NCBI GenBank assembly: GCA_018697195.1
Contig: CM031878.1
Span: 9,445,351-9,509,350 of the forward strand
Direction: 5' to 3'
Source of the DNA: Certhia americana
Taxonomy: Eukaryota > Chordata > Aves > Passeriformes > Certhiidae
DNA length: 64,000 nucleotides
Notes under the pieces: generated by a model
Told to the model about the DNA's origin: nothing
The model's input: the letters and a program-made list of their open reading frames with translations, nothing else
Databases searched by the model: none
Position numbers and translations under genes: made by a program
Part shown: positions 50,001-63,300 of the stretch, in pieces
Position numbering within the stretch: the stretch's first letter is position 1
How the letters are laid out: each line of letters begins with the position of its first letter

Positions 50001-52049
50001 TCATCAGTCTAAATGCACTGCTTACCACTTTTGGTGAAGAGCACTAGATGTATGTGGGTTTTTGGTTGTGTGTTCCAGAATTCACTATAGTAGAAACTCA
50101 TCACATTCACTCTGAATTTTTCATGTTACGGTGCAGAGGAAGTGAAATCCCAGGTTTTATATCATTAAAATGAGAATTCTGACTATGCATTCCAGGTTTC
50201 CAATACTTACTTACATCAAATATGTTTTAAGTTACTTAATATCTTATTAAAGATATTATTATTACTATTACTATTACTATTACTATTACTATTACTATTA
50301 CTATTATGTAGCTTTACTGAATGTTTTTCTTTCTAAAGACATGATATCACTCTTATGGTATCTTGGTTTCTGAAATTCATTTCTCACAGAAGCAGAATTC
50401 ATAAATATTGTAGGTATGCTACAAATTCTCACATTAAGATTCAAAGAGCATAAGCAGTCAAGTCAGATAGTTTGAATGCTAAATGTGTACGGCATTCATT
50501 ATTGTTAATTTAGAGTTATTATCTTTAAGGCGATGATTCTGGCAAAGCAGTTTTTTTGGTGGTTTTTAACTTTCCTACATCTGTATTTTGATCTACTTGG
50601 GAAAAGTGGTAATACTTAATAAAAGAGATAATGAAGGGGAACAGGCCAGGCCAATATATTAAAAATATACTAAATGGGGAAAATGGATTTGTAGCAAACC
50701 AAATTTTTCATCATCTGTGTGCTCTTTCATAGCCTATCTAAATTCAGTTTATGGCTTTGTGTTGTGCACATCCCAGAACCACAGAACCACAGCTGGCACC
50801 AAATGATAATGTTTTTGTTGGAGAAAAACAGGTCTGAACACTGAGTAATCAGAAGTGCAGCATGTGTAGCAATCCTGGGAAGACTATGTTAAGCATGTCT
50901 CTGCAAGGTTTTCCTTTCAGCTCCATGTTGTCCTGCCCTTTATTTTCTTTTCTAATTACCCCTATCATATCTGTCTGACTTAAGATAAGTTGCTTGAAGC
51001 TAGAGCCTGTTCTAGTTATAAAGCCCAAAGCACGCTATAAACTCTGTGTATTATAAAAAGCAACTACAGTGGTCACTAGTTGCACTTTCTGTTTAGTTCA
51101 AAGGGAAATAAAAAGATAGGAGACTCCCAAGACATTATCTGAAATAAATGTGTTTTGTCTTTATTCCTGAATTACTCCATGTTAGCTTAAGGAAAATAAT
51201 CATAATTCTGCAAATGGGCTAGATGGAAAAACAACAGGGCACAGATTGCTGACAGGGTCTGGAAGCTGTGTGTATATGGCAAAAAAGTGAAGATTAGGGA
51301 CAGGTGAGTCATTAAAATACAGTTGCTAATACCTCTGAGCCAGGCTGCTGTCTAGAGCTTCCCTGCTAATCATGGAATAACTGCAGTACCATCCTACATA
51401 TTCTATGAAAGTGTCCCCATGAGATTACACTTGGTGGGGGTTTTGGGTTAAATGTGGAAGGAAATTATCCAACAATGCAAAAGCAGGCATGCTAAAAAAT
51501 CAAGTGCACCCTGTGGGAAATTGCAGCAGCTAAAATGAAAAGAAGTCAAAATTTTCCTGCTTTCTTCAATGAACATATTTTTAATGCTGTAAAACAGAGT
51601 GTAAGATTGATGCTATAACTTTACAAAATGTACAAAATAATTGAAAGATGAGCATGAGATATTACAGAAAAATATCCAAAATAGAAAGTTCCAAGTTCCC
51701 ATATTAATTGTTGTGTTCAAGTGAAACAATGCACTTCATGTTAAAACAAATCCCTGTTGGTATCTCTGACTGTCTGAAAGATAACATAGGCAGAGAGGTG
51801 CATGAAATTAACATTAACTGGAGATAAAATTATGAGAAATAAATCCCAGTACCAGAAAATTTCTTCATAGGCAAAACAGACTTTGTTCTACAAGGCTATA
51901 TGACAATCTTTAGTTAATAATTCACATACTATAGTTCTGCCCCAACACCTTCATGCCTCAGAGTTGTGTCTACATCAGAAACCAAACTAAGTATAGTTGT
52001 TTGCTTTGAATACATGCCTTAAGTTTTAGCTTTTGTATTTTTCAGATTC
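47043..52049. other. Gene-free stretch
   Basis: No recognised gene or RNA. The microsatellite at 50256-50307 is listed separately. Short frames at 48232-48536 are not recognised. Confidence 0.5.
50256..50307 (+). repeat. (ATTACT)n microsatellite
   Basis: About 52 bp of ATT/ACT alternation: two or more ATT units, then about eight clean ATTACT hexamers. The array is nearly perfect and so probably variable in length. Confidence 0.93.
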
Positions 52050-52446
52050 TGTGCTGGTTTGGTGGGTAGTTTTAGGTTTCATATTAAATGCTAGTAAGCT
52101 CTCTTCACAGAGTAGGTAGACAGAACAATTACATTCCTAACTTGGGAACAAGGACAAACGATACAAATTTCAAGCCCAAGTACATAAACAGTGGTGAAGA
52201 GAGAAAAACAAGGAGGATGGAGCTTCATAACCTGAAGTTAAAATTGGACAATTAATTCCAGTATGCTAGTGGACCAAAACTTATAGAAGTGTGCGACCTC
52301 ATGACCATTTTGGGGTTCATCTTGGATGTAACCTGGCTGGGGTTTTGCACTGCCCAGCATGTATCAGTTGAGGCTTTTTAATAATTACCTGCTTTATCCT
52401 TTTGGTCTGTCTAATCTCTGTTCCAGATCAGCCTTCCAAGGCATCA
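52050..52446 (+). mobile_element. Solo LTR of avian ERVL-like retrovirus
   Basis: The segment starts TGTGCTGGTTTGG (52050), the opening I associate with avian ERVL-type LTRs. It contains GACCTCATGACCATTTTGGG (52296-52315) and an ACCTGGCTGGGG / GCCCAGCATGTATCAGTTGAGG block. A decayed polyadenylation signal AATAAT lies at 52380-52385. The end is a U5-like CTGCTTTATCC...TCTAATCTCTGTTCCAGATCAGCC, closing with AAGGCATCA at 52446. The length of about 397 bp is normal for an LTR. The five flanking bases on each side (GATTC and CTATT) do not match, so the ends or target duplication may have changed. No internal viral sequence is attached. Family assignment is from memory. Confidence 0.62.
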
Positions 52447-55400
52447 CTATTACTTGTCCTGCTCATTCTGCCAAACTGTACTTGCTGCGACTCTTCATGC
52501 TCATTCTCTTCTTTCTGATGGCATCACAGGTGTATCTTCACAGTCCTGGTTTTTCATTACAACTTATTTATCACAATAGCTACCAAAAGAATTTTGTACA
52601 CTGGCAGCTGCATCTTGGAGGCACTTACTTGTACTCATTCAGTGGCTCAGCCTGCTGTCTTCTGTGCTGAGAAAAAGTACTATTCCTGGTGCTTGAGCAG
52701 TCTAAACAATAGTTAGAGAGACACTGTGCTGCAAAGGATGGCAGAGACAGGGAAAAGTTGGATTAAAAGGGGCTTACCTGTTAATGCCAGAGGCAGAATT
52801 TGACTTTATTCCACAGGTATTTTGTTCTGACAAGGCTACAGGTGGGAAAAGTTCAGCTGGGAGTCACAGGGAAACATCAGTGGGTGTCAGAAGCATGGAA
52901 GGGGAACCAACATGAGGAAACCACTGGGAGAGCACTATGGTGATAAAGCTGTTCCTGACACTACACAATATATATTTATCAGCAAGGAAAAAGAAAAATA
53001 GGCAGGGAAACTGATTTTCTCATCAAGAACTCAGGAAAGCTGTAAAGGAAATTATATACAGCAGTTTTAAATTCTTAACGGCTGTCTTAAATAGTAAAGC
53101 ATTATTTCAGTAAAAGTTGTGGAAGGAAGCTTTTGAAAAAAAAATCCTCTGGGGATGTCCATCTGGATTTCTCCAGACTTTTAATAGCTCTTCCATCAGA
53201 ACAATTAGTTTAGTGCAAATGATTCCTTTACTGTAAGGCCCTATCCTTTAGGGGCAGGAAAGAACTGATACCAACAACTTGTAGTAAATGCACTGTGCTA
53301 GTTAGCAGGCAGAAGGAAGCCCAAAATTTAGTTTCAGTGATACAACTCTTACAGATTATAAGAATTTCAAAGGAGCTAGGAGAATGGCTGGTAGTCTTAG
53401 TCTGAGCCCTGGGCATGAGTTTTGGAGAAACAAGGTTTACACTGTCCATCTTCTGTCAGATACAAGATGCTGTCTCTCTACCATGAGACATGGGGAGCAA
53501 GCCAAGGCCTTGGGTTGCAGTCTGGAAACAAAGACTTGCAGTCCTTAGAAATTGTGTGCTAAATATCAGCTGACACATCCAACCCCTCCCCCCCCCCCCA
53601 CCCCCCCCCCAATAATAAAAGCAATTATAAGTATGATAAATGCTACTCTCCAGTCTTTTTTAAAAGTTGCTTTTCTTCCTTCCCAGATAACAAAACAAAT
53701 GGTCTACATTGAAGATCTTTGGTTCACTGAAAGGAGATAGAATGTGAGTTGGATTTGGCTGCCTATTAAACATAAGATAATAATATTTTGTTGCAGATCT
53801 GATTAGGACTCTAAGGACACTGGCAATCTGAGAGATTTAATGTGATTTCCCAGTATGAAAATGTAAGGTGCTCCTAGAATTAGGGCTAGCATTTCTGGTG
53901 TATTGATTTGCTCTTTTTGTTTTCTTTTCCTTTCTGCCTTATAGGTAGATGGATAGGAAGGAAACCATAAACACTAACAGTTAAATTCTATGTCTTTTAT
54001 ATCATTGAACTTAAATTAAAAAATAAGAGATAAATATAGAAAACTTTCATAAGGATAAAGGTTTACCCTCTCTATGGACAAACTGTGTTGAGTCATAATC
54101 ATTATGGGACAACAGAGCATTATTTCAGCTCTAAAACAATTAGTGTTATGACTCAGTTCATCAATTGTTTTAGACCTTAAACCCATGTTCCAGCTTTGTC
54201 ATGTAAAGCAGTAGGCTTAACTAGCTGAGGAATCAGGCAGAATGGTGTGACCAGGAAACAAATATAGCTGTCGTGGGTATTTCTTCTGAAAAAGAATAAA
54301 TACCAGAGCCATATAATTCCCAGTTTTGTGTCATATCCAAGTATCACAGCGCAGTTAAATACCTCTGTCTCTTTCAAGCAGAAGTTAGGATCAAAAAGAA
54401 AAACACAGTTCCTATCATAATGTACACACTCCCACTAGCTGTTTCCAATAAAATCTGAGCCAAAATTCAAAATAGGTCTTGGGAAATAGCAGCTTCTAAG
54501 CAGAAAACCAGTACACACCACCTTGTCACTGGCACGTACCTGAGATCAGCAAACTTTAACAGGTATAGTATTTGAGGGTTACAATCCCATGATTGACAGC
54601 AGCAAATTTTGAAGTACAGATTAGACTCTTTTTGAATATTAAGCCCTGAACAAAGCCTTATTTCCAAAACTGTTTCAAGGCAGGAAAAGAGCTCTTATTC
54701 TCACTGCCCTTGAAAATTAGTCCCTTTCATTTAAAAGAACACACATGGGATTCTGGCCATTGTTCTGTTCTACTTGAGAAAAAGTGCTATCAAATTGTTA
54801 ATGCAGTTTAATGTAGTTATTGCAAACATTTTTAAATATTTTGGCAATATCATAAATTTGCCAAGAACCCTGCTTGAAAAGGGAGCAAAGAAATGGGCTT
54901 TTCCTAAAGAGCTCACTACCCAAATCTGAGGAAGCAACAACTGCAAATCAAAAAACCATGTGAGGAACAGTATAACATAAAAAAAATATCCAAGTTCACA
55001 GACTCTTCACACACAATTCATGATAGACAAAAGTAAAATAATCTTCTGATTAAGTATTTCAGGTTTTTACCTTTATACAGTGCATTTCTTTTAGCTGGAC
55101 TATACAGATCTCTGAATTGCACCCATTTTCAATTTCCACTGCAGATGGATGAATTAAGGCAATTTTATATATAATAGTACACAGTTGCCAAAACTCTCAA
55201 GGTACTATTCAGCAAAAGCAGGAACAATTTGGTGCTCATTCATAACTATACTCCCACTCTTAATAAACCAGTAAGGTTATCTTTACCATGTATTTTCAGT
55301 CATCTGATGTTAAGTTGTGATAGAAAGACAGATTCCTTTTTCTTTGGCCCCTTTTGCATTCACTTTAAAACAGGACATTTCAAGTTGTTTCGTCATGAGT

Positions 55401-58400
55401 AAATTCCACTCCTTGCCTGCAAATATCTACACACTGGGGTGTGTCTCCAGGTGAGGCTGAAGATTAAGAGAGGAATTTGCTAGAGCCCGAAGGCAGCAGA
55501 GTTGATCAAACAAGAACACATTTCATTAGCTGAGATCAGAGCACCACTCTCTGGACAAATATTTACAACATTTTGTTATCACCACATGGTAGCTATTCTT
55601 CTGCAATTGTTCTTTAATAGACTGCATCATTTTCATAGTTACTGATGAGGGGTTGTCATCTCTTCAGCACTGCCTACTTTTCTCCCAAATCCGCTTTCTT
55701 TGTGTAGCGATAATATTGAGGCAGAGATTAGCAGGACTAGTAGAAACCACTGACTTCAATTAGTCAAGCCTTTTACAGAAAACAATTGTATCATCTGAAA
55801 GGTTTAGCAGTTGGAGCACAAATTTGAGAAGAATGCTTTTCCCTCTCACCCTTGGTGAATGACAAGTTGTCCTAAGTAAAATCAAAACATTTTTCTTTCT
55901 CAGCCTGATCCTCAGATGTATTAAAAACAGATTGGTCTGCAGCCATGGGTGTTGAATGGCATACTTCTGATGTTCTCCTATATGTGTATACATTTGCTGC
56001 TAAAATGTCTGAAAAAAATTAAGGATGACTCCTCCAATGAGAAAAATTAGAAGATAATAATGAGGGAAAGGCATAAAGTAGAGTGGAAATCAGTTCAAAA
56101 CCCAGGCTGTCTGTGAGCTGACTTCTGCTGCACTGGGTGCAGCCTCTCATTGACTTGTGCACGAAGGGCAGTGGCACAGCAAGCATTCCATCAGTACCAC
56201 AGTAGGATTTTGGAACAGAAACTGCCTTTGCAGAGGTGAAACACTTGGAGGCAAGATAATGTGTTATGGTTGGAATGCATTACAGCACCACAAAGAGCAC
56301 ACAACATGAAGCACATAAAGAAAGAGATGAAAATAGGAAAATCAGTGAGAACATCATGGTTGAGTTCATAGGTGATACAGGATGAGAACAAAAGAAGATA
56401 ACAGGCCAGTTCTTAAGTCACTACAAAAATATACAGTCACATTACAGTCAAGAGAAGTATAACAGTTCTCATCCTCCTCTAGTGATCTCACCCAGCATGT
56501 AAACCAGATTGTAGAGACAAAGCCTTGAACAAAAACAAAGAGCTTAAACTTGAGGTCAATGAATGGGGAGCCAACAAGCCTGCGGGAACAGGGAGGTGGC
56601 ACTAGAGGAAGCCTGTCTCTCCCTCAAGGGACAGCAACTCTACAGCTCCATTCTAGCACATTCCCTTGTCATACAAGCTGCAGAAAAACAGTGCTGCTAG
56701 TGCTGTGCATCAATAGCAGCAGAGTAATAGGGGATATTTTCCATAGAGCATGGCAGGCAGCAGCTGTAATTTCATTTTCTCTTCTCTTGAGCACAAGAAG
56801 GCTGAAAAAACATCTTGTAAACCAAGAAGCATTAACACATGTTCAGTAGGAACTAGCTGTTTATTCCAGCTGTTTATGACTACCACCCCCAAACCCTGCT
56901 TTCACCTCATCACGCAACTACTGAGAAATTTATGCATTAGTTTCATGGGGAAACTTTTGAAGTCTGACTCAGAAAAAAAGCCAAGATCTGCTGCCAAACC
57001 ATGACTGAGCATATAGGTAAAAAATGAAGGAGAGGAAATCTGCCTCTGAAGACTATAAATGAGGATATGAACAAGAGACTTAAAATCGTAATAAAATTGG
57101 AGGGGAGGGGTGTTTGGTGTTTTGGTGTGGGTTGTTTATTAGGGGTTTTTTTGTTTCAGTAAAATTAAAGCTTATTCAAATCTACTTGACAGTGTTTTAT
57201 TTGACTCAAAAGTAATGAAAAAAATACAACTGGTATGTTTGTTTTCTTTTAAACATAACAAAAAAATTTATTCAATCCTTCTGCCTCTGTAATGAGTTTA
57301 GAAGTGCTTGTTGTGTAATTTTAATTTTTTCTTTTCTTTTGCATGTTCATAAATCTATGTTTTTCTGTTGTCTCAGACCTATTCTAATGTTCTGGAGCTA
57401 TATGAGAGAGGTGACAAAACCTCTTCTGATTAAGTACTTTCAGCCACTTCTCCTCCAGAAGGAGGTAAATTCATTTATTACAGGTCATATAGGTAAATAG
57501 GTATCACCCTTCTCTTTCTTTGTGCTGAAATTGAGGCACTCATTGCTCAGCCCAGAACTAATGAATTCTCTGCCACTGCTTCGTTGCATAACTAGTTACA
57601 TTTCAGACTTCTGCACTTCTTTATAAACCCTGACAGACCAACTTAAAAACCCTCTTGGAAACAAGGTAGCTCCATCAACTACTTAAACCTGAGGCCAGCC
57701 AAAAAGAAGCAAAAGGATTGTATCAAAGACACACAAATAGAGCAGGAGGAGATCTATCTATTTGACCAAGACCAGCTAGTCCAAATGAGTTTTGTTATGG
57801 CAAAACTAACAAAGTAGTTACTCCAAAAGAGCCTTTTCAAGGCATACTAAGAAAGTTGAGGTTTTCCATGAGCACATGTATGGAAATCTGCCCAGCAATC
57901 TGCAGTATTGTTACCTCAGCACCCGTGTACTCTCAAAGTATGTTACCATATTCCTTCTGTAGGGACAGAAAGCCTTTGCTGTTCCTCTCTCAGCAAGTGC
58001 TGAATTCTGTGAAGACTTTGGGGCTCCATTTCTGTGTAACAAATCCCCTCAGTGAAGTCTCACTGATGCTGCAGTTTAGCTCCTGGTCTTCTGGAAGCTC
58101 AGAAACTGAAGATCCCCATGCTGTTTGATGCTCTCAGGCTTTGCACCCACTTCTTGTGTCCCAAGACCATGGTTTACACCTGTACCAGTTTGCTTTTTCC
58201 TGCACAATTTCCATGTAGAGTTCAGGAGAGACAGTGAACAGAAGTAATGGTACAATATGAAATTTGGCTACAGCCTACAGGCAGCATGGTGGAAAACACT
58301 GATGTGAACCATTTTAGGCCAGCACTACAAATATGCTTACAGGGAACCTGGTCTTGTGGAGCACACGTTGTCCCATGAAAATCTGGATTTTGATTGTAGG

Positions 58401-60171
58401 AGAAATACAGCTTTTGTCTCTTAGAAGACATGGGTAACGTAGGCAGAGGAAAATCATTACAAGTATTGATGAATTCAAGTAAGGTAAATTGCTGTTCTCA
58501 TGCTCTCTAATATTGCCCGTTTTTTCTACCCAGTAGTTAAATATATTTATTATTGGCATAGAAATTGAGAAGAATCTGTAAGAAAATACAACTTAAGTAA
58601 ATGCAATAGAACTCTTTTCCACCCCTGTTCTTGGTGTATTTGGATTATCGTGTCATAGATGTTAAAAATATTTTATCTAGCATTTTTAATTAATAAAGTT
58701 CATTTGGTCATCTTTGTACAGTGTAATTCCTAAAAGCAAAGAGAAATTGCTAGACATATAATTCTGAATACTGCCTCACTAAGGACAGTTTTGAAAATTC
58801 TTTGTTTTAGAAAAAACTGCCAGAAGAGCTAGCAAATTAAATGAACCCGGGAGTTGTTGAGCTGCTCACAGCAAACAGTATTCCTGTGAGCCCACATCAA
58901 CTTATGGATTTACTGAATTCATATAAGGTTGGTACTGGCAACATCCCATACCAGCATCCCACTCAGCCTCCTGTCTCCTTTCATTAAAAATTTAGCTCAT
59001 TTAAAATGCAAGATTCAGGCTACTTTGGCTGCAAGGAAAACCCATGAACTATGGTGATGTGCATAAACCAAATTCACTTAATCTGTGAACATAATTCACA
59101 CAGACTTTGGGGGGGTTATTCAGCTATATGACATTGATGTGTCAGTTTACCACAGATAAGGCAGGAAAAAAGGGGATTGTGATAGATTATACACTTGGCC
59201 ATAAATACCCCTCTTTGTTACACTGGAGGGGAGGGGGTGAGAGGCAACAATTTCCACAAAAAAAGAAACCAAATCTAAGAAGGCTTATAGGATCATAGGA
59301 CTATTCAGCTCACATCAAGGAGAGTCATGATGGTATGGGATAGAAGCCCAATGAGATATAACCAGTCTTACTTGAAATACTTGCTGAAAAAATTAATAGA
59401 AAATTACCACGTTGACATGCATGAACTGCATTTTGAGGCAAGTATTTTTTTGGAAGTAATTCCTTGAGCTTTTTTATGGTATTTTACCCCCTAAGATCTA
59501 TCTAGGACAACAGATTGTTTTTAGAAACATAAAGTACTTTGTACCTTTTTATGAAATATTTGCTGCGTGACTATACTTCTCAAGTATCTTCAAAAAGACT
59601 GCAACTCTCCAGCACATGTAATAGAACCTCACTGTAAAATTAAAAACATGAAAAAAGACAAGACACAACAACAGCAGGTCAGGTATTGAAAGTGCTTCTT
59701 CAGGGGTACAGCCTGAATCAATATCAGAACAACACCACATTCAGAGATTTACTGGTCACTAAAGCATTGTGCTTACCAGTGATTAGAAAAGATGTACTCA
59801 CCAACTCTTCAGAAGATATGTTCCCAGGCAATAATGTTTCTCTGTGTTTCTCAGAGTTCCTTTAACACTAATTATAAATCTGGAATTGCTCATATTTTCT
59901 ACCTCTGGAAAAAAGCAGGCCATGGCAAGGTAGCCATTTCTATTGAGTGTTAAAATAACATTACAGATCAGTTATAAATTGGTTGCCTTCAGAGAAAAAT
60001 AAGCAAAAGGAATGATGTGATGTCATGTCTTAGAGCGAGAAAACAGTGCTAAAGCAAAAAATACTCTCTGGGTCCTCTCCAACTGGGGAGAGGGACCAAA
60101 TACAGAGTGCCTTGTATAAGTCCCACAGAACAAAGCATTGGCTCCAACACTGAAACGTTCCTACTTACAGT
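52447..60171. other. Gene-free stretch
   Basis: No supported gene or RNA. The poly-C tract at 53583-53610 is listed separately. Open frames at 56550-57004 and 57856-58128 have no recognisable domains. Confidence 0.5.
53583..53610 (+). repeat. Poly-C tract
   Basis: CCCCT, then twelve C, A, and ten C (53588-53599 and 53601-53610). This is a C-only run in AT-rich surroundings. The length may be inaccurate. Confidence 0.88.
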
Positions 60172-60315
60172 ATCCTTGGGGATATCAAAAACCTGGCAGA
60201 ACACAGACCTGAGCAACGTGATCTAGTTGACCCTGCTTTGAGAAAGAGGGGTTTGGACCAGACAGTCTTTCAAAGACTTCTTATATTTCAGTAATTTTGT
60301 CATTCTGTCAAAATA
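60172..60315 (+). mobile_element. CR1 LINE 3'-end fragment
   Basis: CTTGGGGATATCAAAAACCTGG is followed by ACACAGACCTGAGCAACGTG and ATCTAGTTGACCCTGC (about 60172-60235), a nearly exact CR1 3' block. After this come the TTTGGACCAGACAGTC block and a decayed TTGTCATTCTGTCA end in place of clean octamers. It lies on the + strand. The copy is 5'-truncated and non-coding. Confidence 0.87.
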
Positions 60316-63300
60316 CTGTTTTAATTGACAGTTTTCTTAAAACCTCACTACCTGACCACATGTAGTTATACAAAATTCACCTTCTTGTCCAGTATGGTTG
60401 TCATATCCCTAATAATACAGAACAGTTTGAGAAAGTGATGCATTTTCATGAGTCAAGAACTAAAAAAAACCAAAATTAATCCAAATATAGTATTTTACAA
60501 TTCAAGATGGAAAGGTTTTAGACTCAAGATCTCTAAAACTCCTATGGTTTACTACATTAGTACCAACTGAATTCTTCTGTAACTAGTATAGGCAAAAGTC
60601 AGAAATTTTACTTGTGACTGAATAGGGGAAACAATTACATTAAAAAGTATGTCAAATAGATGTAGGATGCTCCAAAGCCTAAATGGGAGCAGCTGTTTTA
60701 AACAATGCCTGATTATATGACATTTATTGTCTCTTCTCTGAGGCTGTCATCTGTCCTTGGAGCACTTGAATTGTAGTGTAGGCACTAGCCTTCTTTTAAT
60801 ACTAACTTTTAAGAAAGAAAAGGACACTTTATTATTTTGCCAATTATTATGACCCAAACAATGGGAACACTTGCTTTGGGATCTTTGGGGATGGGAGTTC
60901 CACATCTGTTTGACAGCTGTCCTGCTATTCTGTTTACTTGGAAAGCATATAGGTTTAAAGCATATATAGGCTGTTGCCAAAGGAAGAGTATTCTAGGGAA
61001 CTTCAAACTGTGTCTTTATTCTGACACAAGGCTTTGCAATGCTTTACAAGCAGGATATTTCAGCTTAGAAGCAACTTGCAACTGTGTTGTAAAATGTATC
61101 TTTCTCTTACGCAGGTACCAAAGTAGATCAGTGCATGGGTTAAAAAGGCTTTGTGAGAAAAATTTGCAATGAGTTATTAAAAGCACCAAAGCTTTTTTAT
61201 CTTAGTTCCCCTCAAATGAGGTAACACAGAGGCTACAAACAGCTTGAGAGATAGCTAAAAGAGGGGTTTCTCTCTTCTTGTGTTTGGAAGAGTGGCACTT
61301 AATCTTTAGGTAGGATAGAAGGCAGGAAAATTCTGGGTATCATCTGCTAATCTTAGATGTACAAAAACGAAATGACCCCTAAATAAAGGGCATGCCTTCC
61401 AGATTTAAGCTTCTAGAAATTAATTTTTTTTTTTGTTTCTTTCACAACTCTTACAGTATAAAGGACTTTGTGTTCTACTTTTGCTTTTTTGTTACAATGA
61501 CTATGTTACTCATCCCTTCTCCTCTTCTTCACTTTCAGCCACTGAATCTGGGCTGCCCCAAGAACAGAACAGAAAATTCATGAAGATTGAAGGTAAGACT
61601 AGATAGCAGGATAGATTCCAGTTAGTACCACCTTCTTGTGTCCTCAGCCTCTTTTTTAGCCATAAGTAACACAGTATGTGGTAGCCATTTGGCCCAAGGA
61701 AGGTCAATGTCTTTTCTTATAAAGGCCACAAAAAATGTTGAGTGCAGTTTCCTAAACAATAATATTTACAAATATGTTAACAATAACAGCATTAGAAAGT
61801 TTCTCTTACCCTTTTCTCCCTAAACATTGCTGCTTCCCTCAGTTTCCTTCCTAGCAGTATTTCAACTACTTAAATATGTCTGTTTTGCATTTCCTTTCTA
61901 GAAAACAAGATGTCTTTAAACTAACAGGTGCACTATATTCTTCTTAGCTAGTAGCATCACAGGTGTCGCATGTAGCCATATAACTTAATAATTGACTAAG
62001 TTATGCTCAGTATCATATCAGGAATCTAAAAAAGAATTATAGGCATCATGAGGACCACAACTAAAAACCCAGAGGTTATTGCAGTTTCTTATTGCTGTGT
62101 ATGAACCATTTCTCCATTCTTCCAGCAGTCCCTACCCCTGGATCCAACAGACTACCTCTGCTTATGCAAGAGATTGTGCAGATCTCTCCCACTGTGGCAT
62201 TGCTACTCTCTTTCAGGAACAGGATCTTCCAAATCAGTGTAGACCTGCGAGGATGTGTGAATCAGTTGTGCCCCAGGGACTTACTTAGTACCTTAAGCTT
62301 CTGCCAGTTTTGAGGGGAATAAATCTATGAGATATTTTTCTCTTTTTTTTTTTGGATTTAGCTACACTGAAGCTATGTCTTCAAAAACAGAAATACCTGA
62401 TGACCAACCCAGGTTACCAGTATACTAATGAGAGCACGCCATGTGGAAGACAAAAGGTGTCTAGTAATCCGGATTTTTCACTTGACATCCCACTGAACAC
62501 TCTGATGAATCAGATTAGTTTTAAAAGTCTGATGCATTAATTCAAAAATTTTAGTTTGTGTGAATTTTGATTAAAGTAAAAAACTTAGGATAAAATCAGC
62601 TCTACATCACATATCACACAAGTTTGTATGACTTGGTCATAAAATAAAGTAATCATTCAAGCTCTCAATATCTACAATGTCTATCTGATGTCATCTCATT
62701 ACTTAAAACACAAAGCAGCTTCAAAAGTTTCTTGTAACACAACCCAATTAATAGTTATAATCCTTTGCAAATGATAATGCTAGAAATTTAAATGAAATAT
62801 TAAAGTTATTCAAACTTCTTCATTCATTCCCAGAGAGACAATAAATAAAAGGCTTTCAAGAGTTAATAAAGAAATCAGAAAGGGAAGCTGCAGCGTTGCA
62901 AGTTATTTCACCATTTCCCCTCCCCTCCCTTCATCTGGATTGGATCATGTTTGTGTATGAGTCAGCTAATTATGAAAGACTTCTCTGAAATGAATTAGAT
63001 GAACACAGCATCTTTAACAGAAACAGATCTTATGACCAGGCAGAGTTCCCATCGCAGTCCAAAAAAAGCCCACCCAGATGTGACCACTTCCTTTACTGTA
63101 ACTCAAAGAACAGAGTGAAATATCAATATGAACTTCCTCACCTAAGCGTCTTCTCAGTATTCCTGATGGATAGGAATAATAGCCATGTGCTACTCCAATG
63201 AATCACATCATATGTGACACTAGACCCAGGGATAGTTTAATATTATTGAGAACGCAGCTACAGTTTTCAATAAAATATGTCAGTATACTATTGTCTGCAA

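Noticed and set aside
52359..52670. 103-codon frame with hydrophobic segments
   Set aside because: It starts inside the U5-like end of the proposed ERVL LTR and has no recognised domain.
56550..57004. Two overlapping plus-strand frames (99 and 84 codons)
   Set aside because: No domain, no splice context and overlapping minus-strand frames of similar length.
62079..62313. Pair of overlapping frames in a slightly GC-richer patch
   Set aside because: No recognisable protein, LTR landmark or exon boundary.
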